Positions 43,800 through 52,855 of a DNA stretch of 64,000 nt are shown in pieces (position 1 is the stretch's first letter; every line of letters begins with the position of its first letter). The translations under genes were made by a program, and so were the position numbers. Source of the stretch: Chryseobacterium sp. G0186 (lineage in GTDB: Bacteria > Bacteroidota > Bacteroidia > Flavobacteriales > Weeksellaceae); assembly GCF_003815675.1 (NCBI RefSeq), contig NZ_CP033918.1, positions 2,604,001 to 2,668,000 on the forward strand, written 5' to 3'. Under the pieces are notes generated by a model, which was not told the DNA's origin, did not search any database, and saw only the letters and a list, made by a program, of their open reading frames with translations.

Positions 43800-45194
43800 T
43801 CAGACTTTCACTGTTTTCCACTTTCCTTTTTTAAATAAAATAAAAGCAACGATGGTTATGATCGTTTCAGCTGCCGGAATTGAAATAAAAACTCCTTTAG
43901 GCCCCATTTCCAGATATTTTGAAAGAAAATAAGCCAAAGGAATCTGAAACAACCAGAACCCAAAAAGGTTCACCCATGTTGGAGTCCAGGTATCTCCTGC
44001 TCCATTGAAAGCATTGATCATCACCATTCCCACTCCATAGAAAATAAACCCCACGCTCATAATATGCAAAGCATTCTTGGCAAAGCCCTTAATTTCTATC
44101 TCATTTGTAAAGAAACTCACTAAAAAGTTCCCGAATAAAAGGAAGATTAAACTTACCAACAACATAAAGACTACATTATACTTTACAGTCTTCATTACAG
44201 ACTGTTCTGCTCTCAGCATTTCATTCGCTCCCATATTTTGTCCCACTAATGTGGAAGCTGCATTACTTAATCCCCAAGCAGGAAGGATGAAGAACATCAT
44301 TAACCTTAATGCTGTCTGATATCCTGCAGAAGCATTTTCACCTCCTGTAGTGGCAACCAGCTCGGCAAGAAAAATCCAACTGCAGGAAGCAATGACAAAT
44401 TGGAAAATTCCGGGCGTTGCAATTTTAATGATGGACTGGATTAATTTATATTTAGGTTTAAAATAAGCAAACTTTATACGGATCTGCGTATCGGCGACCA
44501 AGAGGTGATACAATTGATAAATTACCCCAATGCTTCTGCCAATGGTGGTTGCCAATGCCGCTCCGGTAAGGCCCATTGCAGGAACCGGTCCCAATCCTTT
44601 TATTAAAACAGGACAAAGAATAATGTTCACAATATTCGCAATCCATAAACTTTTCATGGCAATCATTGCATTTCCGGCTCCTCTAAAAATACCATTGATC
44701 AGAAATAAAAGCATAATGATTGTACTGCTTCCCATCATAATTCTTGTAAAATCTTTTCCATAGGCTGCAGCTTCCGGTTTAGATCCCATCAGAATGAGGA
44801 TTTCCTCAGCATAAATTACGCCCAATACGCTTAGAATAAAGGTGATGATAAATGAAACCAATATAACCTGGGCAGCACTTCTGGAAGCCTGTTCAGGATT
44901 TTTCTCACCAATTCTTCTTGCCACCAGAGCAGTTGCCGCCATACTCATTCCAATTGCAATGGAATACATTATGGAAAGTACAGATTCAGTAAGTCCCACC
45001 GTCTGAATCGCAAACCCGCTCTCTTTCAAATGTCCCACAAAATACAGATCCACCAAAGCAAATACAGATTCCATAGCCATTTCCAACATCATGGGGATAG
45101 CCAGAAGAAGAACAGCACTTCTAATATTCACCTTTGTAAAATCTGTTTCTTCTCCAATAAAGGCTTTTTTCAAAAAGTCAATATATTTTATCAT
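43800..45194 (-). CDS. MATE family efflux transporter
   Basis: A 464-aa inner-membrane antiporter with 12 hydrophobic segments in two similar halves. The first half shows PMMLEMAMESVFALVDLYFVG, GMSMAATALVARRIGEKN and FLINGIFRGAGNAMIAM. The second half has PAWGLSNAASTLVGQNMGAN, FNGAGDTWTPTWVNLFGFWLFQIPLAYFLS. This is the NorM/DinF-like pattern of pumps that export cationic drugs or metabolites in exchange for protons or sodium. No regulator is adjacent. Family sure, substrate unknown. Confidence 0.93.
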   Translation of the reverse strand: MIKYIDFLKKAFIGEETDFTKVNIRSAVLLLAIPMMLEMAMESVFALVDLYFVGHLKESGFAIQTVGLTESVLSIMYSIAIGMSMAATALVARRIGEKNPEQASRSAAQVILVSFIITFILSVLGVIYAEEILILMGSKPEAAAYGKDFTRIMMGSSTIIMLLFLINGIFRGAGNAMIAMKSLWIANIVNIILCPVLIKGLGPVPAMGLTGAALATTIGRSIGVIYQLYHLLVADTQIRIKFAYFKPKYKLIQSIIKIATPGIFQFVIASCSWIFLAELVATTGGENASAGYQTALRLMMFFILPAWGLSNAASTLVGQNMGANEMLRAEQSVMKTVKYNVVFMLLVSLIFLLFGNFLVSFFTNEIEIKGFAKNALHIMSVGFIFYGVGMVMINAFNGAGDTWTPTWVNLFGFWLFQIPLAYFLSKYLEMGPKGVFISIPAAETIITIVAFILFKKGKWKTVKV

Positions 45195-45305
45195 TTCTCG
45201 ATCAATAATTTATCTAAATCCAAAAATACAAATCCAATTATTATTAAAACTTAGCAATTGGTAATAAAAATTAATTAGATTTGTATATTCTAAAAAATAA
45301 TTCTT

Positions 45306-45665
45306 ATGAAAAAAATAATCTCTACACTTTTTCTGTTTGGAATGTTAGTTTCTGCCAACATGCTGTCTGCTCAGAAAATGACGCAGAATAAAATGAAAGC
45401 CATTCATTCTGATGATATTTCAACATTTAAAAAGCAGTTTATTCCAGGGGATTATAACAAGTGTTTCACAATAGGCAATGAATCTTTTTCTCCACTTGGC
45501 TTCAGTGCCCTATCCGGAAAAAACACCATTGTTGCTTTTCTATTGGATAACAAAGTCAATGTGAATAAAAAATGTCAAAATCAGACACCGCTTGAGTTGG
45601 CAGAAGAAGGAAAAAATACGGAAACAGCAAAATTATTACTTGCCAGAGGCGCTACCAGAAATTAA
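45306..45665 (+). CDS. Exported ankyrin-repeat protein
   Basis: A 119-aa protein with a signal peptide (MKKIISTLFLFGMLVSANMLSAQ, cleaved after SAQ). It has about two ankyrin repeats: FSPLGFSALSGKNTIVAFLLDNKVNVNKKC and QTPLELAEEGKNTETAKLLLARGA, the latter with the TPLxLA and AKLLLxxGA hallmarks. With so few repeats it would be a small periplasmic binding protein, a type common in Chryseobacterium. It is followed by a clear terminator. Confidence 0.85.
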   Translation: MKKIISTLFLFGMLVSANMLSAQKMTQNKMKAIHSDDISTFKKQFIPGDYNKCFTIGNESFSPLGFSALSGKNTIVAFLLDNKVNVNKKCQNQTPLELAEEGKNTETAKLLLARGATRN

Positions 45666-45685
45666 AAAACCCAATACAATATTCA

Positions 45686-45713
45686 AAAACTTCCTTTCGG
45701 AAGTTTTTTTTAT
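45686..45713 (+). terminator. Terminator of the ankyrin gene
   Basis: Stem AAAACTTCC / GGAAGTTTT with tetraloop TTTC and a run of T. Confidence 0.9.
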
Positions 45714-45734
45714 TTATAAAACCTGCAAAAATCT

Positions 45735-45742
45735 TATCTTTG
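45735..45742 (+). promoter_or_regulatory. Putative -7 box for aspS
   Basis: TATCTTTG, 61 bp before the aspS ATG. No good -33 box at the proper distance, since the upstream DNA is the preceding terminator. Confidence 0.5.
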
Positions 45743-45802
45743 CAAACGAAAAATTCAAGGTTCAAAACAGAACCTTAAACATTGAACTTTAAACAAATAA
45801 TT

Positions 45803-47557
45803 ATGTTTCGATCACACACCAACGGAGAGCTATCTCTGAAAAATCTGAATGAAGAAGTTACACTATCAGGATGGGTACAGACTATCCGTGATAAAGGATT
45901 TATGATTTGGGTAGATCTTCGAGATCGTTACGGAATTACCCAGTTGGTTTTTGACCAGGACCGTTCTTCTGCAGAACTTATGGAAGAGGCAAAAAAACTG
46001 GGCCGTGAATTTGTAATTCAGGCTACCGGAAGAGTTATTGAAAGAGTAAGTAAAAACCCTAATATTCCAACAGGAGAAATTGAACTTTTAGTTGAGAAAT
46101 TAACAATTTTAAACAGTTCACAGCTTCCTCCATTTACTATTGAAGATGAAACAGACGGAGGTGAGGAGTTGAGAATGAAATACCGTTACCTGGACATCAG
46201 AAGAAACCCAGTAAAGGATAAGTTGATCTTCCGTCATAAGATGGCTCAGAAAGTAAGAAATTATTTATCTGACGAAGGCTTCATCGAAGTGGAAACTCCG
46301 GTTTTAATCAAATCTACTCCTGAGGGAGCAAGAGACTTTGTGGTTCCAAGCAGAATGAACCCTGGGCAATTTTATGCTTTACCACAATCTCCACAAACTT
46401 TCAAACAGCTTTTGATGGTAGGTGGAATGGATAAATATTTCCAGATCGTAAAGTGTTTCCGTGATGAGGATTTAAGAGCTGACAGACAGCCAGAATTCAC
46501 CCAAATCGACTGTGAAATGGCCTTTGTGGAGCAGGAAGATGTAATGAATGTTTTTGAGGGGATGACCAAAACTCTTATAAAAGATATTACTGGACAGGAA
46601 TTCGGAACTTTCCCAAGAATGACTTTCGCTGATGCGATGAGAAAATATGGGAATGATAAACCGGATATCCGTTTCGGGATGGAGTTTGTGGAACTTAATG
46701 AGCTTGTAAAAGGAAAAGACTTTAAAATATTTGATGAAGCTGAATTGGTTGTAGGAATCAATGTAGAAGGGTGTGCAGAATATACAAGAAAGCAAATTGA
46801 TGAGCTTGTAGACTGGGTAAAACGTCCTCAGATAGGAGCTTCAGGAATGGTTTGGGCAAAATTCCAGAATGATGGAGTGAAAACTTCATCTGTTAACAAA
46901 TTCTATAATGAAGAAGATCTTGCAAAAATTATCGAAAAATTCGGAGCTAAAGAAGGAGACTTAATGTTGATCCTTTCTGGAAACGAAAATAAGGTAAGAG
47001 CTCAGCTTTCTGCATTGAGAATGGAACTTGGAAACCGTTTGGGATTAAGAAAAGGAGATGTATTCGCTCCTCTTTGGGTAGTTGACTTCCCATTATTGGA
47101 ATTTGACGAAGAATCACAAAGATACCATGCGATGCACCACCCTTTCACTTCTCCAAAGCCGGAAGATATTCATTTATTGGAAACAGATCCAGGAAAGGCA
47201 AGAGCCAATGCTTACGATATGGTATTGAACGGAAATGAAATCGGAGGAGGATCTATCAGAATTTTTGATAAGGATCTGCAATCTAAAATGTTTGATCTTT
47301 TGGGATTCTCAAAAGAAGAGGCAGAAGCTCAGTTTGGATTCTTAATGAATGCATTTAAGTACGGAGCACCTCCACATGGTGGTTTAGCATTTGGATTTGA
47401 CCGTTTGGTGGCTATTCTTGACGGAAACGAAGTGATCAGAGATTATATTGCATTCCCTAAGAATAATTCAGGACGTGATGTCATGATTGATGCACCGGCT
47501 TCTATTGCAGATGCACAGCTGGACGAGCTTGAACTTAAATTGAATTTAAAAGCATAA
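45803..47557 (+). CDS. aspS: Aspartyl-tRNA synthetase
   Basis: A 584-aa class II synthetase that charges tRNA-Asp. It has the N-terminal OB-fold ([32 protein letters not shown]), motif 1 near [20 protein letters not shown], and motif 2 with [24 protein letters not shown] bacterial GAD insertion follows (about 290-420), then motif 3 in [15 protein letters not shown]. The ATG at 45803 ([15 protein letters not shown]) is the standard start; the longer frame begins at TTG. A single gene bounded by terminators on both sides. Confidence 0.97.
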   Translation: MFRSHTNGELSLKNLNEEVTLSGWVQTIRDKGFMIWVDLRDRYGITQLVFDQDRSSAELMEEAKKLGREFVIQATGRVIERVSKNPNIPTGEIELLVEKLTILNSSQLPPFTIEDETDGGEELRMKYRYLDIRRNPVKDKLIFRHKMAQKVRNYLSDEGFIEVETPVLIKSTPEGARDFVVPSRMNPGQFYALPQSPQTFKQLLMVGGMDKYFQIVKCFRDEDLRADRQPEFTQIDCEMAFVEQEDVMNVFEGMTKTLIKDITGQEFGTFPRMTFADAMRKYGNDKPDIRFGMEFVELNELVKGKDFKIFDEAELVVGINVEGCAEYTRKQIDELVDWVKRPQIGASGMVWAKFQNDGVKTSSVNKFYNEEDLAKIIEKFGAKEGDLMLILSGNENKVRAQLSALRMELGNRLGLRKGDVFAPLWVVDFPLLEFDEESQRYHAMHHPFTSPKPEDIHLLETDPGKARANAYDMVLNGNEIGGGSIRIFDKDLQSKMFDLLGFSKEEAEAQFGFLMNAFKYGAPPHGGLAFGFDRLVAILDGNEVIRDYIAFPKNNSGRDVMIDAPASIADAQLDELELKLNLKA

Positions 47558-47562
47558 AAATT

Positions 47563-47588
47563 AAAAGCGAGGCATTTGCCTCGCTTTT
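47563..47588. terminator. Bidirectional terminator between aspS and purA
   Basis: Perfect stem AAAAGCGAGGCA / TGCCTCGCTTTT with a 2-nt apex, T-rich on both exits. Confidence 0.92.
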
Positions 47589-47608
47589 TTATTAACTTAT
47601 TGTCTTTA

Positions 47609-48877
47609 TTATTTCATTTTAAAAATCTGTTCTCTTCCTGGCCCGATGGAAAGATATCCCACAGGAATTTCCAGTTCTGCCTCCAGAAACGATAAGAAAT
47701 CCGTTAGTTCTTTTGGCAACTCATCTACATTTTTCATATTGGAAAAATCGGCATTCCAGCCATTCATCCACTTTAGAATTGGTTTTGCTGTTTCAGGAAG
47801 GATTCCGGAAATAGATTCAACTGTTCCGTCTTCCAGCTCATAGTGTGTACAAACCGCTACAGACTTCAAACCACTTAAAACATCAGCCTTAGTCAATACC
47901 AATTGAGTAACACCATTAATCATCACTGCATATTTCAAAGCAGGAAGATCCAGCCATCCGATTCTTCTTGGTCGGCCCGTATTGGAACCAAATTCATTTC
48001 CTTTACTTCTGATTTCATCACCAAGCTCATCAAAAAGTTCTGTTGGAAATACTCCATTGCCCACTCTGGTGCAATAGGCTTTTGCTATACCGTAGATCTC
48101 ACCTATTTTTTTAGGTGAAATACCTAATCCGCTGCAAGCCCCAGCAGCTATAGTAGAAGAAGAGGTTACATAAGGATAAGTACCGTGATCAATATCCAAC
48201 ATCGCTGCCTGAGACCCCTCTCCCAAGATCTTTTTTCCATCAGACAAGGCCTTATTCATAACGATTTCTGTTTCTGTACAGTCGAATTGTTTTAGAGATT
48301 CCACCGCCTCAAAAAACTCGTTGGAAATAGATTCAAGAGACGGAAGCTCCATATTAGCCTTTTCAAGAAACTTATACTCTCTTTCTAAAATTTGCTCTAC
48401 CCTACTCTTAAAATCTGAAGAAAACATGTCTCCAACTCTTAGATTCTGTCTTAAAATTTTGTTTGAATATGCCTGTGCAATCCCATTCTTCGTCGTACCA
48501 ATCGTTGTATATTCCGGGCTTTCTTCCATAAAAATATCCAAAAGTCTATGCGTAGGCAATACAAAGTGTGCCTTTCTGGAAATGATTATATTTTTTTCCG
48601 GCTGAAGGGTTTCGTCAAATTTCTTAAGGTTTACAATTTCCTTTTTAAAGCTTACAGGATCAAGAACAGTTCCTGTACCAATAACATTCAGAACATTCTT
48701 CATAAAAATTCCTGAGGGAATCATTTTAAGCGTAATTCTCTTCACATTTCGTTCTATGCTATGTCCAGCATTGGAGCCTCCATTAAAACGAGCGGTAATG
48801 TCATAATTTTCACTGATAAGATCAATAAACTTTCCTTTTCCCTCATCTCCCCACTGTAATCCTAATACAATATCCAT
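47609..48877 (-). CDS. purA: Adenylosuccinate synthetase (divergent type)
   Basis: A 422-aa enzyme of the PurA family, which condenses IMP and aspartate with GTP on the way to AMP. It keeps the GTP-binding QWGDEGKGK with the catalytic Asp, the GGSNAGHS region, LPTHRLLD, GEGSQAAMLDIDHGTYPYVTSS, TRVGNGVFPTE, and GRPRRIGWLDLPALKYAV. It differs from usual PurA where most read GTTGRGIGPAY: here GTTKNGIAQAY. The ATG at 48877 fits the family start; the longer frame begins at a TTG. It lies downstream of a Crp/Fnr-type regulator with the same operator-like dyad in both promoters. Flavobacteria usually have a more typical purA too, so this may be a second copy. Confidence 0.85.
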   Translation of the reverse strand: MDIVLGLQWGDEGKGKFIDLISENYDITARFNGGSNAGHSIERNVKRITLKMIPSGIFMKNVLNVIGTGTVLDPVSFKKEIVNLKKFDETLQPEKNIIISRKAHFVLPTHRLLDIFMEESPEYTTIGTTKNGIAQAYSNKILRQNLRVGDMFSSDFKSRVEQILEREYKFLEKANMELPSLESISNEFFEAVESLKQFDCTETEIVMNKALSDGKKILGEGSQAAMLDIDHGTYPYVTSSSTIAAGACSGLGISPKKIGEIYGIAKAYCTRVGNGVFPTELFDELGDEIRSKGNEFGSNTGRPRRIGWLDLPALKYAVMINGVTQLVLTKADVLSGLKSVAVCTHYELEDGTVESISGILPETAKPILKWMNGWNADFSNMKNVDELPKELTDFLSFLEAELEIPVGYLSIGPGREQIFKMK

Positions 48878-48895
48878 ATTTAAATTTTTATGGAG

Positions 48896-48939
48896 CAAAG
48901 CTATGGCAGTTTGAAAGGGAAGCCATTGCCATTTGACAA
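48896..48939 (-). promoter_or_regulatory. purA promoter with Crp/Fnr-type dyad
   Basis: Minus-strand -7 box TAGCTTTG (48896-48903) and upstream dyad TTGCCATTTGACAA (48926-48939), one mismatch from the perfect palindrome TTGTCA-TT-TGACAA at 49707. The dyad centre is 36.5 bp from the downstream end of the box, exactly as at the regulator's own promoter, and near -41 relative to the expected start. Confidence 0.6.
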
Positions 48940-49008
48940 AAAGGGTTAATTTGTATAATGTATGATGTACAAAGTAAAAAGTATGAGGCTATAATTTCCT
49001 ATATGTTT

Positions 49009-49061
49009 TGGCTAAAGCCAGTAGATGGATTTCATTTTTTGAATCATGGGCTAAAGCCCAT
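49009..49061. repeat. Pair of GGCTAAAGCC inverted repeats
   Basis: TGGCTAAAGCCA (49009-49020) and ATGGGCTAAAGCCCAT (49046-49061), just past the stop of the Crp/Fnr gene on the minus strand. There is no T run, so these look more like small dispersed hairpin repeats than a terminator, though they may stabilise the transcript end. Confidence 0.6.
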
Positions 49062-49080
49062 TTCTATTGAATAGAATACC

Positions 49081-49650
49081 CTAGACTATATTTCTTCGGA
49101 TGCGGCTCAGTGAAGAAGGGGTAACACCAAGATAAGAAGCCAGCATAGATTGTGGAACTCTATTGGCCAGACCGGGATAATGATTCAGAAAATGAGTGTA
49201 ACGGGCTTTTGCATCCTGATTAAGCATGATACTTGCTACCTTAAGTTTGTTCTCTGCCACAAAACCATGAATTCTGGCAAACAGGACTGGCCAGATCTTA
49301 ATTTTTTCTTCAAGGGTTTTGAAATGTTTTAAATCAATAACCAGTAATACCGCATCTGTAATGGCTTCAATATATTCATGAGCCGGCAACTGATCTGTAA
49401 ATCCCTGAAAATCGCCGATAAATCTTCCCTCATATATAAAATAACGGGTAAAATCATCGCCTTCTTTATTATAATACAGAGACCTAAAAACTCCTTCCTT
49501 TACAAAAGCAATCTTCTGGCTTACTTTTCCTGCCTCCACAAAAACTTGTCCCTTGCGTACAGAAACTTTCTGAATACCCTCGGTAATCAGAAGCTCATCC
49601 TGTTCGTTCAGTAATCCAAATTTTTTGATGTAATTAAAAAGCTCTTCCAT
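49081..49650 (-). CDS. Crp/Fnr family transcriptional regulator
   Basis: A 189-aa cytosolic regulator. Residues about 10-115 are a cyclic-nucleotide-binding-like beta roll (VRKGQVFVEAGKVSQKIAFVKEGVFRSLYY...EYIEAITDAVLLVI). The C-terminus holds a helix-turn-helix (VPQSMLASYLGVTPSSLSRIRRNIV). No Cys cluster of the Fnr oxygen-sensing type is present, and the cAMP ligand residues are not obvious, so the signal is unknown. The ATG at 49650 (MEELFNYIKKFGLL) matches the family start; an in-frame ATG at 49713 would overlap the operator-like dyad. That dyad and the matching one before purA suggest autoregulation and control of purA. Confidence 0.87.
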   Translation of the reverse strand: MEELFNYIKKFGLLNEQDELLITEGIQKVSVRKGQVFVEAGKVSQKIAFVKEGVFRSLYYNKEGDDFTRYFIYEGRFIGDFQGFTDQLPAHEYIEAITDAVLLVIDLKHFKTLEEKIKIWPVLFARIHGFVAENKLKVASIMLNQDAKARYTHFLNHYPGLANRVPQSMLASYLGVTPSSLSRIRRNIV

Positions 49651-49676
49651 ATTTTCACCCACAAATTGCGGAAATA

Positions 49677-49720
49677 TAAAGATATAAAAGTGAAATGTAA
49701 AAACAATTGTCATTTGACAA
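49677..49720 (-). promoter_or_regulatory. Promoter of the Crp/Fnr gene with perfect dyad
   Basis: Minus-strand -7-like box TATCTTTA (49677-49684, one off TAnnTTTG) and the perfect palindrome TTGTCATTTGACAA (49707-49720). Centre-to-box distance is 36.5 bp, identical to purA. Confidence 0.6.
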
Positions 49721-49827
49721 AATCTATTTAAACCTGTTCTGAGAAAGGGAATTTGTATACTGAGAACACGGACTAAACCGTAGAATATTGAATAATTTTT
49801 ATATTTTAGGCTCCAAAATTATAACCA

Positions 49828-50358
49828 ATGGAGAATTCACTGAAAGTAGTGACTAACTTTAATGAAAATATAATAAGAAAGCAGTTATGGAAACATTTTT
49901 ACTATCTCTGGAAAAAGAAATTACCAGGTCTTCTAAAAAATTTCTTTTACATTCTACTTTTTTTATTCATTTTCGATAGTATTTTAAGTAATAAAGAAAG
50001 AGTAGACTTTTTAAAATTCTCCCTCATCCTTTTCGGAGCCTATTGTATTATGTATTTGATTATTTTCTATTATAATAAGGCTAATTTTTCAATCAAGGTA
50101 AATAAACATATTGATGAGGTAAAAAACTATGATCCTGTTACAGAATTATATTTTGATGATAATAGCTTTTATATCAAAAATGAGCAATATGATTTACGAA
50201 GTATCTGGAAAAAAACATCCTATGAAGTCTCTGATCGCATTATTATGATCCATATTGATATGGGCACAACATTTACTTTCCTTATCAGTGAGGAAGAAAC
50301 TAACCAATTTTCAGATATTCTAGAGTTCTTGAAAAACAGATCTCAACTTAAAAAATAA
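49828..50358 (+). CDS. YcxB-like membrane protein
   Basis: A 176-aa protein with two hydrophobic segments close together (about residues 36-55, FFYILLFLFIFDSIL, and 63-82, FSLILFGAYCIMYLIIFYY). A soluble C-terminal domain follows, with YDPVTELYFDDNSFYIKNEQYDLRSIWKKTSYEVSDRIIMIHI. A two-helix hairpin followed by this beta domain is the YcxB-like pattern, of unknown function. It shares a bidirectional terminator with the MscS gene. The name is tentative. Confidence 0.7.
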   Translation: MENSLKVVTNFNENIIRKQLWKHFYYLWKKKLPGLLKNFFYILLFLFIFDSILSNKERVDFLKFSLILFGAYCIMYLIIFYYNKANFSIKVNKHIDEVKNYDPVTELYFDDNSFYIKNEQYDLRSIWKKTSYEVSDRIIMIHIDMGTTFTFLISEEETNQFSDILEFLKNRSQLKK

Positions 50359-50410
50359 TTCAGGAATTTTTCAAAGGAGATTACAGAATAAATACAGTAT
50401 AAACTTCATA

Positions 50411-50444
50411 AAAACTCCTGTATTGTCATTAATACAGGAGTTTT
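50411..50444. terminator. Bidirectional terminator
   Basis: Perfect 14-bp stem AAAACTCCTGTATT / AATACAGGAGTTTT, loop of 6, between the convergent YcxB-like and MscS genes. Confidence 0.9.
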
Positions 50445-50465
50445 CAGTTTTATTTTAAATCGATA

Positions 50466-51320
50466 TTATATTGGGAGTTTATTATACACATGCAGATCCC
50501 TCTGTGGAAATGGAATCCCTATTCCAGCCTTATCCAGAGCCTCTTTACAATCGATGATAAGCTCTTCATTCATTTTCCAGAAATTCTCTGTCGAAGTACT
50601 CACTCTTATTGATAAATTAACGGCACTCTCCCCAAGTTCTGTTACCACAACCTGTGGTGCAGGGTCTGCAAGAGCAAACTGATTCTTACTGATCACCTTC
50701 ATTAATATTTCTTTCGTCTGTTTAAGATCTGCGTCGTAAGCAACTCCAATATCCAATGCGGTTCTTCGTGTACCCAGGTGAGTAAAATTAGTAATACTAT
50801 TGTTAGAAACCACTCCGTTTGGAATAACAATTAACTGATTTTGTGGGGTGACAAGCTTTGTATGAAAAATATCGATAGCCTGTACTGTTCCGGAAACTCC
50901 AGAATTGGTAGAGATAAAATCGCCTATTTTAAATGGCTTCAACAATAAAATAAGAATCCCACCTGCAAAATTGGTCAAAGAGCCCTGTAATGCCAAACCT
51001 ATTGCCAAACCTGCAGCACCAATCATGGCTACAAATGCAGAAGTCTGCACTCCTAATTGAGTAACGACTACAATGAAGAGAAGTATATTAAGCCCCCAGT
51101 TGATAATATTTAAAAGGAAATGCTGTAATGAAGCCTCCATATTACGTTTTCTGAATCCTTTTGCAACCAATTTCTTGATCATTCTTATCATCCAGGATCC
51201 TATCAGATAAATCAGCAATGCAGAAATTACTGCAGTAAAAACTCTAGGTGCCCATGAAATAGCTGAAGTTATTAAGGTATCCCAATGTTGTTGAATGTTG
51301 TTCAATTTTAAATCGTCCAT
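50466..51320 (-). CDS. Small-conductance mechanosensitive channel (MscS type)
   Basis: A 284-aa inner-membrane channel that opens on membrane tension during hypo-osmotic shock. There are three membrane segments. The pore-lining third (FVAMIGAAGLAIGLALQGSLTNFAGGILILLLKPF) has the Gly/Ala pattern of MscS. The beta domain follows with GDFISTNSGVSGTVQAIDIFHTKLVTPQNQLIVIPNG, and the alpha-beta vestibule ends at IPFPQRDLHVYN. The length is that of E. coli MscS (286 aa). The ATG at 51320 starts MDDLKLNNIQQHWDTL. Confidence 0.94.
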   Translation of the reverse strand: MDDLKLNNIQQHWDTLITSAISWAPRVFTAVISALLIYLIGSWMIRMIKKLVAKGFRKRNMEASLQHFLLNIINWGLNILLFIVVVTQLGVQTSAFVAMIGAAGLAIGLALQGSLTNFAGGILILLLKPFKIGDFISTNSGVSGTVQAIDIFHTKLVTPQNQLIVIPNGVVSNNSITNFTHLGTRRTALDIGVAYDADLKQTKEILMKVISKNQFALADPAPQVVVTELGESAVNLSIRVSTSTENFWKMNEELIIDCKEALDKAGIGIPFPQRDLHVYNKLPI

Positions 51321-51658
51321 TTTATATACTACTTATTTTATATTGACCTATCGGATATTTATTTCTTGGGCAAAAGACTTCTAAAACAAACATCATTTGT
51401 CTTCAAAAGAAAATATAACCTTAACCCTTTGGTTAAAGTCAATGGTATTATAAATCAAAATAGATTGACAGCGGAACAGATGGTTACCGCTTTACCAATG
51501 ATCATTTTAGAAATTGAATCTTGCCGGGAAGAAATAATTTCGGATTCTATAAGAACAAAAAAGATACCGATCTTTATTTATTCTACATTTTTATCCCTAT
51601 AAATAAAATAAACACTATAAAAACAGGCCACTATTAAAAGAAAAGGGGCACCTATATT
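51321..51658. other. Intergenic gap between mscS and the SDR gene
   Basis: 338 bp without a supported gene. A 78-codon plus-strand frame (51366-51602) starts only at a TTG and has no recognisable domain or promoter. It could be a remnant of a small gene. No hairpin terminator of note. Confidence 0.5.
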
Positions 51659-52393
51659 CTATGGAAGTTTTGCCGCTAAGCTTTCCGGTAAAAGCCTAAG
51701 GATATGATAAATAATTTTCCATTTAAAATTAGGAACAATTATAAAGGTATTCCCTGCATTGACAATAAATTTTGCTACATAATCAGGCTCCATAATCAAG
51801 GATTCATTAAGTTCCAATCCTTCATTTATTTTTGTCCTGATATAACCAATGACCAATGCGTTGACTACTACCTTTCTTGAAGCAAGCTCCTGTCTTAAAC
51901 CTGCCAGATATTGGGTGAATGCAGCTTTTGTACTTCCATACACGAAATTACTCTTTCTCCCTCTTACCCCTGATAATGAAGACAACCCGATAATCCGTTC
52001 TAAATTTTTATTGCTTTTATCCATTGCAATAATGTTCAGAATAGAAACTCCGCCCATATAATTAACTTCCATCATCTGTTTTGCTCCTTTAAAATCAATT
52101 AATGCTTTTTGATTATCCACCAAAAAACCGGCAGCATACACAACAATATGAGGTTTTATGGGAAGTTCCGCATAAAACTTATAATGAGAATCAAAATCGG
52201 CGGCATCAAAGGACAACACTGAAACCTTGGATTGGTCAAGTGTATTGGTATGGATAAAATCCTCCAGCGATTTTGTATTTCTGGAAGCCGCAACTACGGA
52301 ATGTCCTTTTTCAAGATATTGTTTAATGCATTGCTTTGCTACGTCTGAATTAGCACCCAGAATAAGAACCGTTTTTTTTGTGTTTTGATTCAT
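51659..52393 (-). CDS. Short-chain dehydrogenase/reductase
   Basis: A 244-aa NAD(P)-dependent oxidoreductase of the SDR superfamily. The nucleotide site appears as LILGANSDVAKQC, slightly off the TGxxxGIG form. It continues with VVYAAGF, the catalytic Ser region IIGLSSLSGVRGRKSNFVYGSTKAAFTQYLAGLRQEL with the YxxxK pair, and VVNALVIGYIRT after it. The order and length are those of atypical SDRs acting on lipids or sugar-linked substrates. A hydrophobic stretch near the C-terminus (FKWKIIYHILRLLP) may touch the membrane. Substrate unknown. Confidence 0.87.
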   Translation of the reverse strand: MNQNTKKTVLILGANSDVAKQCIKQYLEKGHSVVAASRNTKSLEDFIHTNTLDQSKVSVLSFDAADFDSHYKFYAELPIKPHIVVYAAGFLVDNQKALIDFKGAKQMMEVNYMGGVSILNIIAMDKSNKNLERIIGLSSLSGVRGRKSNFVYGSTKAAFTQYLAGLRQELASRKVVVNALVIGYIRTKINEGLELNESLIMEPDYVAKFIVNAGNTFIIVPNFKWKIIYHILRLLPESLAAKLP

Positions 52394-52440
52394 AGGGCAA
52401 AGATAATTTCTTTTTTAAAAGTATATTGCATAAAAAAGTA

Positions 52441-52469
52441 GCGGCGGGTGAACTTCGTTCACCCGCCGC
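52441..52469 (-). terminator. GC-rich terminator of the nusB-yajC operon
   Basis: Perfect 13-bp stem GCGGCGGGTGAAC / GTTCACCCGCCGC with a 3-nt loop. On the minus strand it is followed by TACTTTTTTATG. It is far richer in G+C than its surroundings. Confidence 0.88.
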
Positions 52470-52491
52470 ATCTGATATTTTTCAAACTGAA

Positions 52492-52845
52492 TTATTTCTT
52501 CTCTTCAGTTGTTGGTAATGCTTCTTTTTTGTCAGCAGTTTTTGCTTTGTCACCAAAACGAGTTTCCGTCATTTCTCTGGAAACAGCTGCTTTTTCAAAT
52601 TTCAGTTTTCCTGATAATGTTTCGATTACAAAACCATCATCCTGAACCTGAGCAATTCTTCCGTGAAGACCGGATGTAAGAACAACTCTTGTTCCTACTT
52701 TCAGTTCTTCCTGAAAGTTTTTTTCCTGCTTCTGCTTCTTCATCTGAGGTCTGATCATCAGGAAGTAAAATCCTACAAACATCACCCCCATCATAATCAG
52801 CATCATTGGTGAAGATCCCTGTGCCTGTAAAAATAATGTCAACAT
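52492..52845 (-). CDS. yajC: Preprotein translocase subunit YajC
   Basis: A 117-aa inner-membrane protein of the Sec holotranslocon. One membrane segment (SPMMLIMMGVMFVGFYFLMIRP) is followed by the conserved QMKKQKQEKNFQEELKVGTRVVLTSGLHGRIAQVQDDGFVIET and a charged tail. It is the last gene of nusB-DUF1573-yajC, a common Bacteroidetes order, and starts 10 bp after the DUF1573 gene. Confidence 0.94.
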   Translation of the reverse strand: MLTLFLQAQGSSPMMLIMMGVMFVGFYFLMIRPQMKKQKQEKNFQEELKVGTRVVLTSGLHGRIAQVQDDGFVIETLSGKLKFEKAAVSREMTETRFGDKAKTADKKEALPTTEEKK

Positions 52846-52855
52846 ATTTTTAAAA

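Noticed and set aside
49651..49713. Upstream ATG giving 21 extra residues on the Crp/Fnr regulator
   Set aside because: The extra residues are hydrophobic (TIVFTFHFYIFIFP), not part of the family, and the ATG lies inside the operator-like dyad and upstream of the expected transcript start.
51366..51602. 78-codon plus-strand frame between mscS and the SDR gene
   Set aside because: Starts only at TTG, no promoter or leader, no recognisable domain. Kept only as a comment on the gap.
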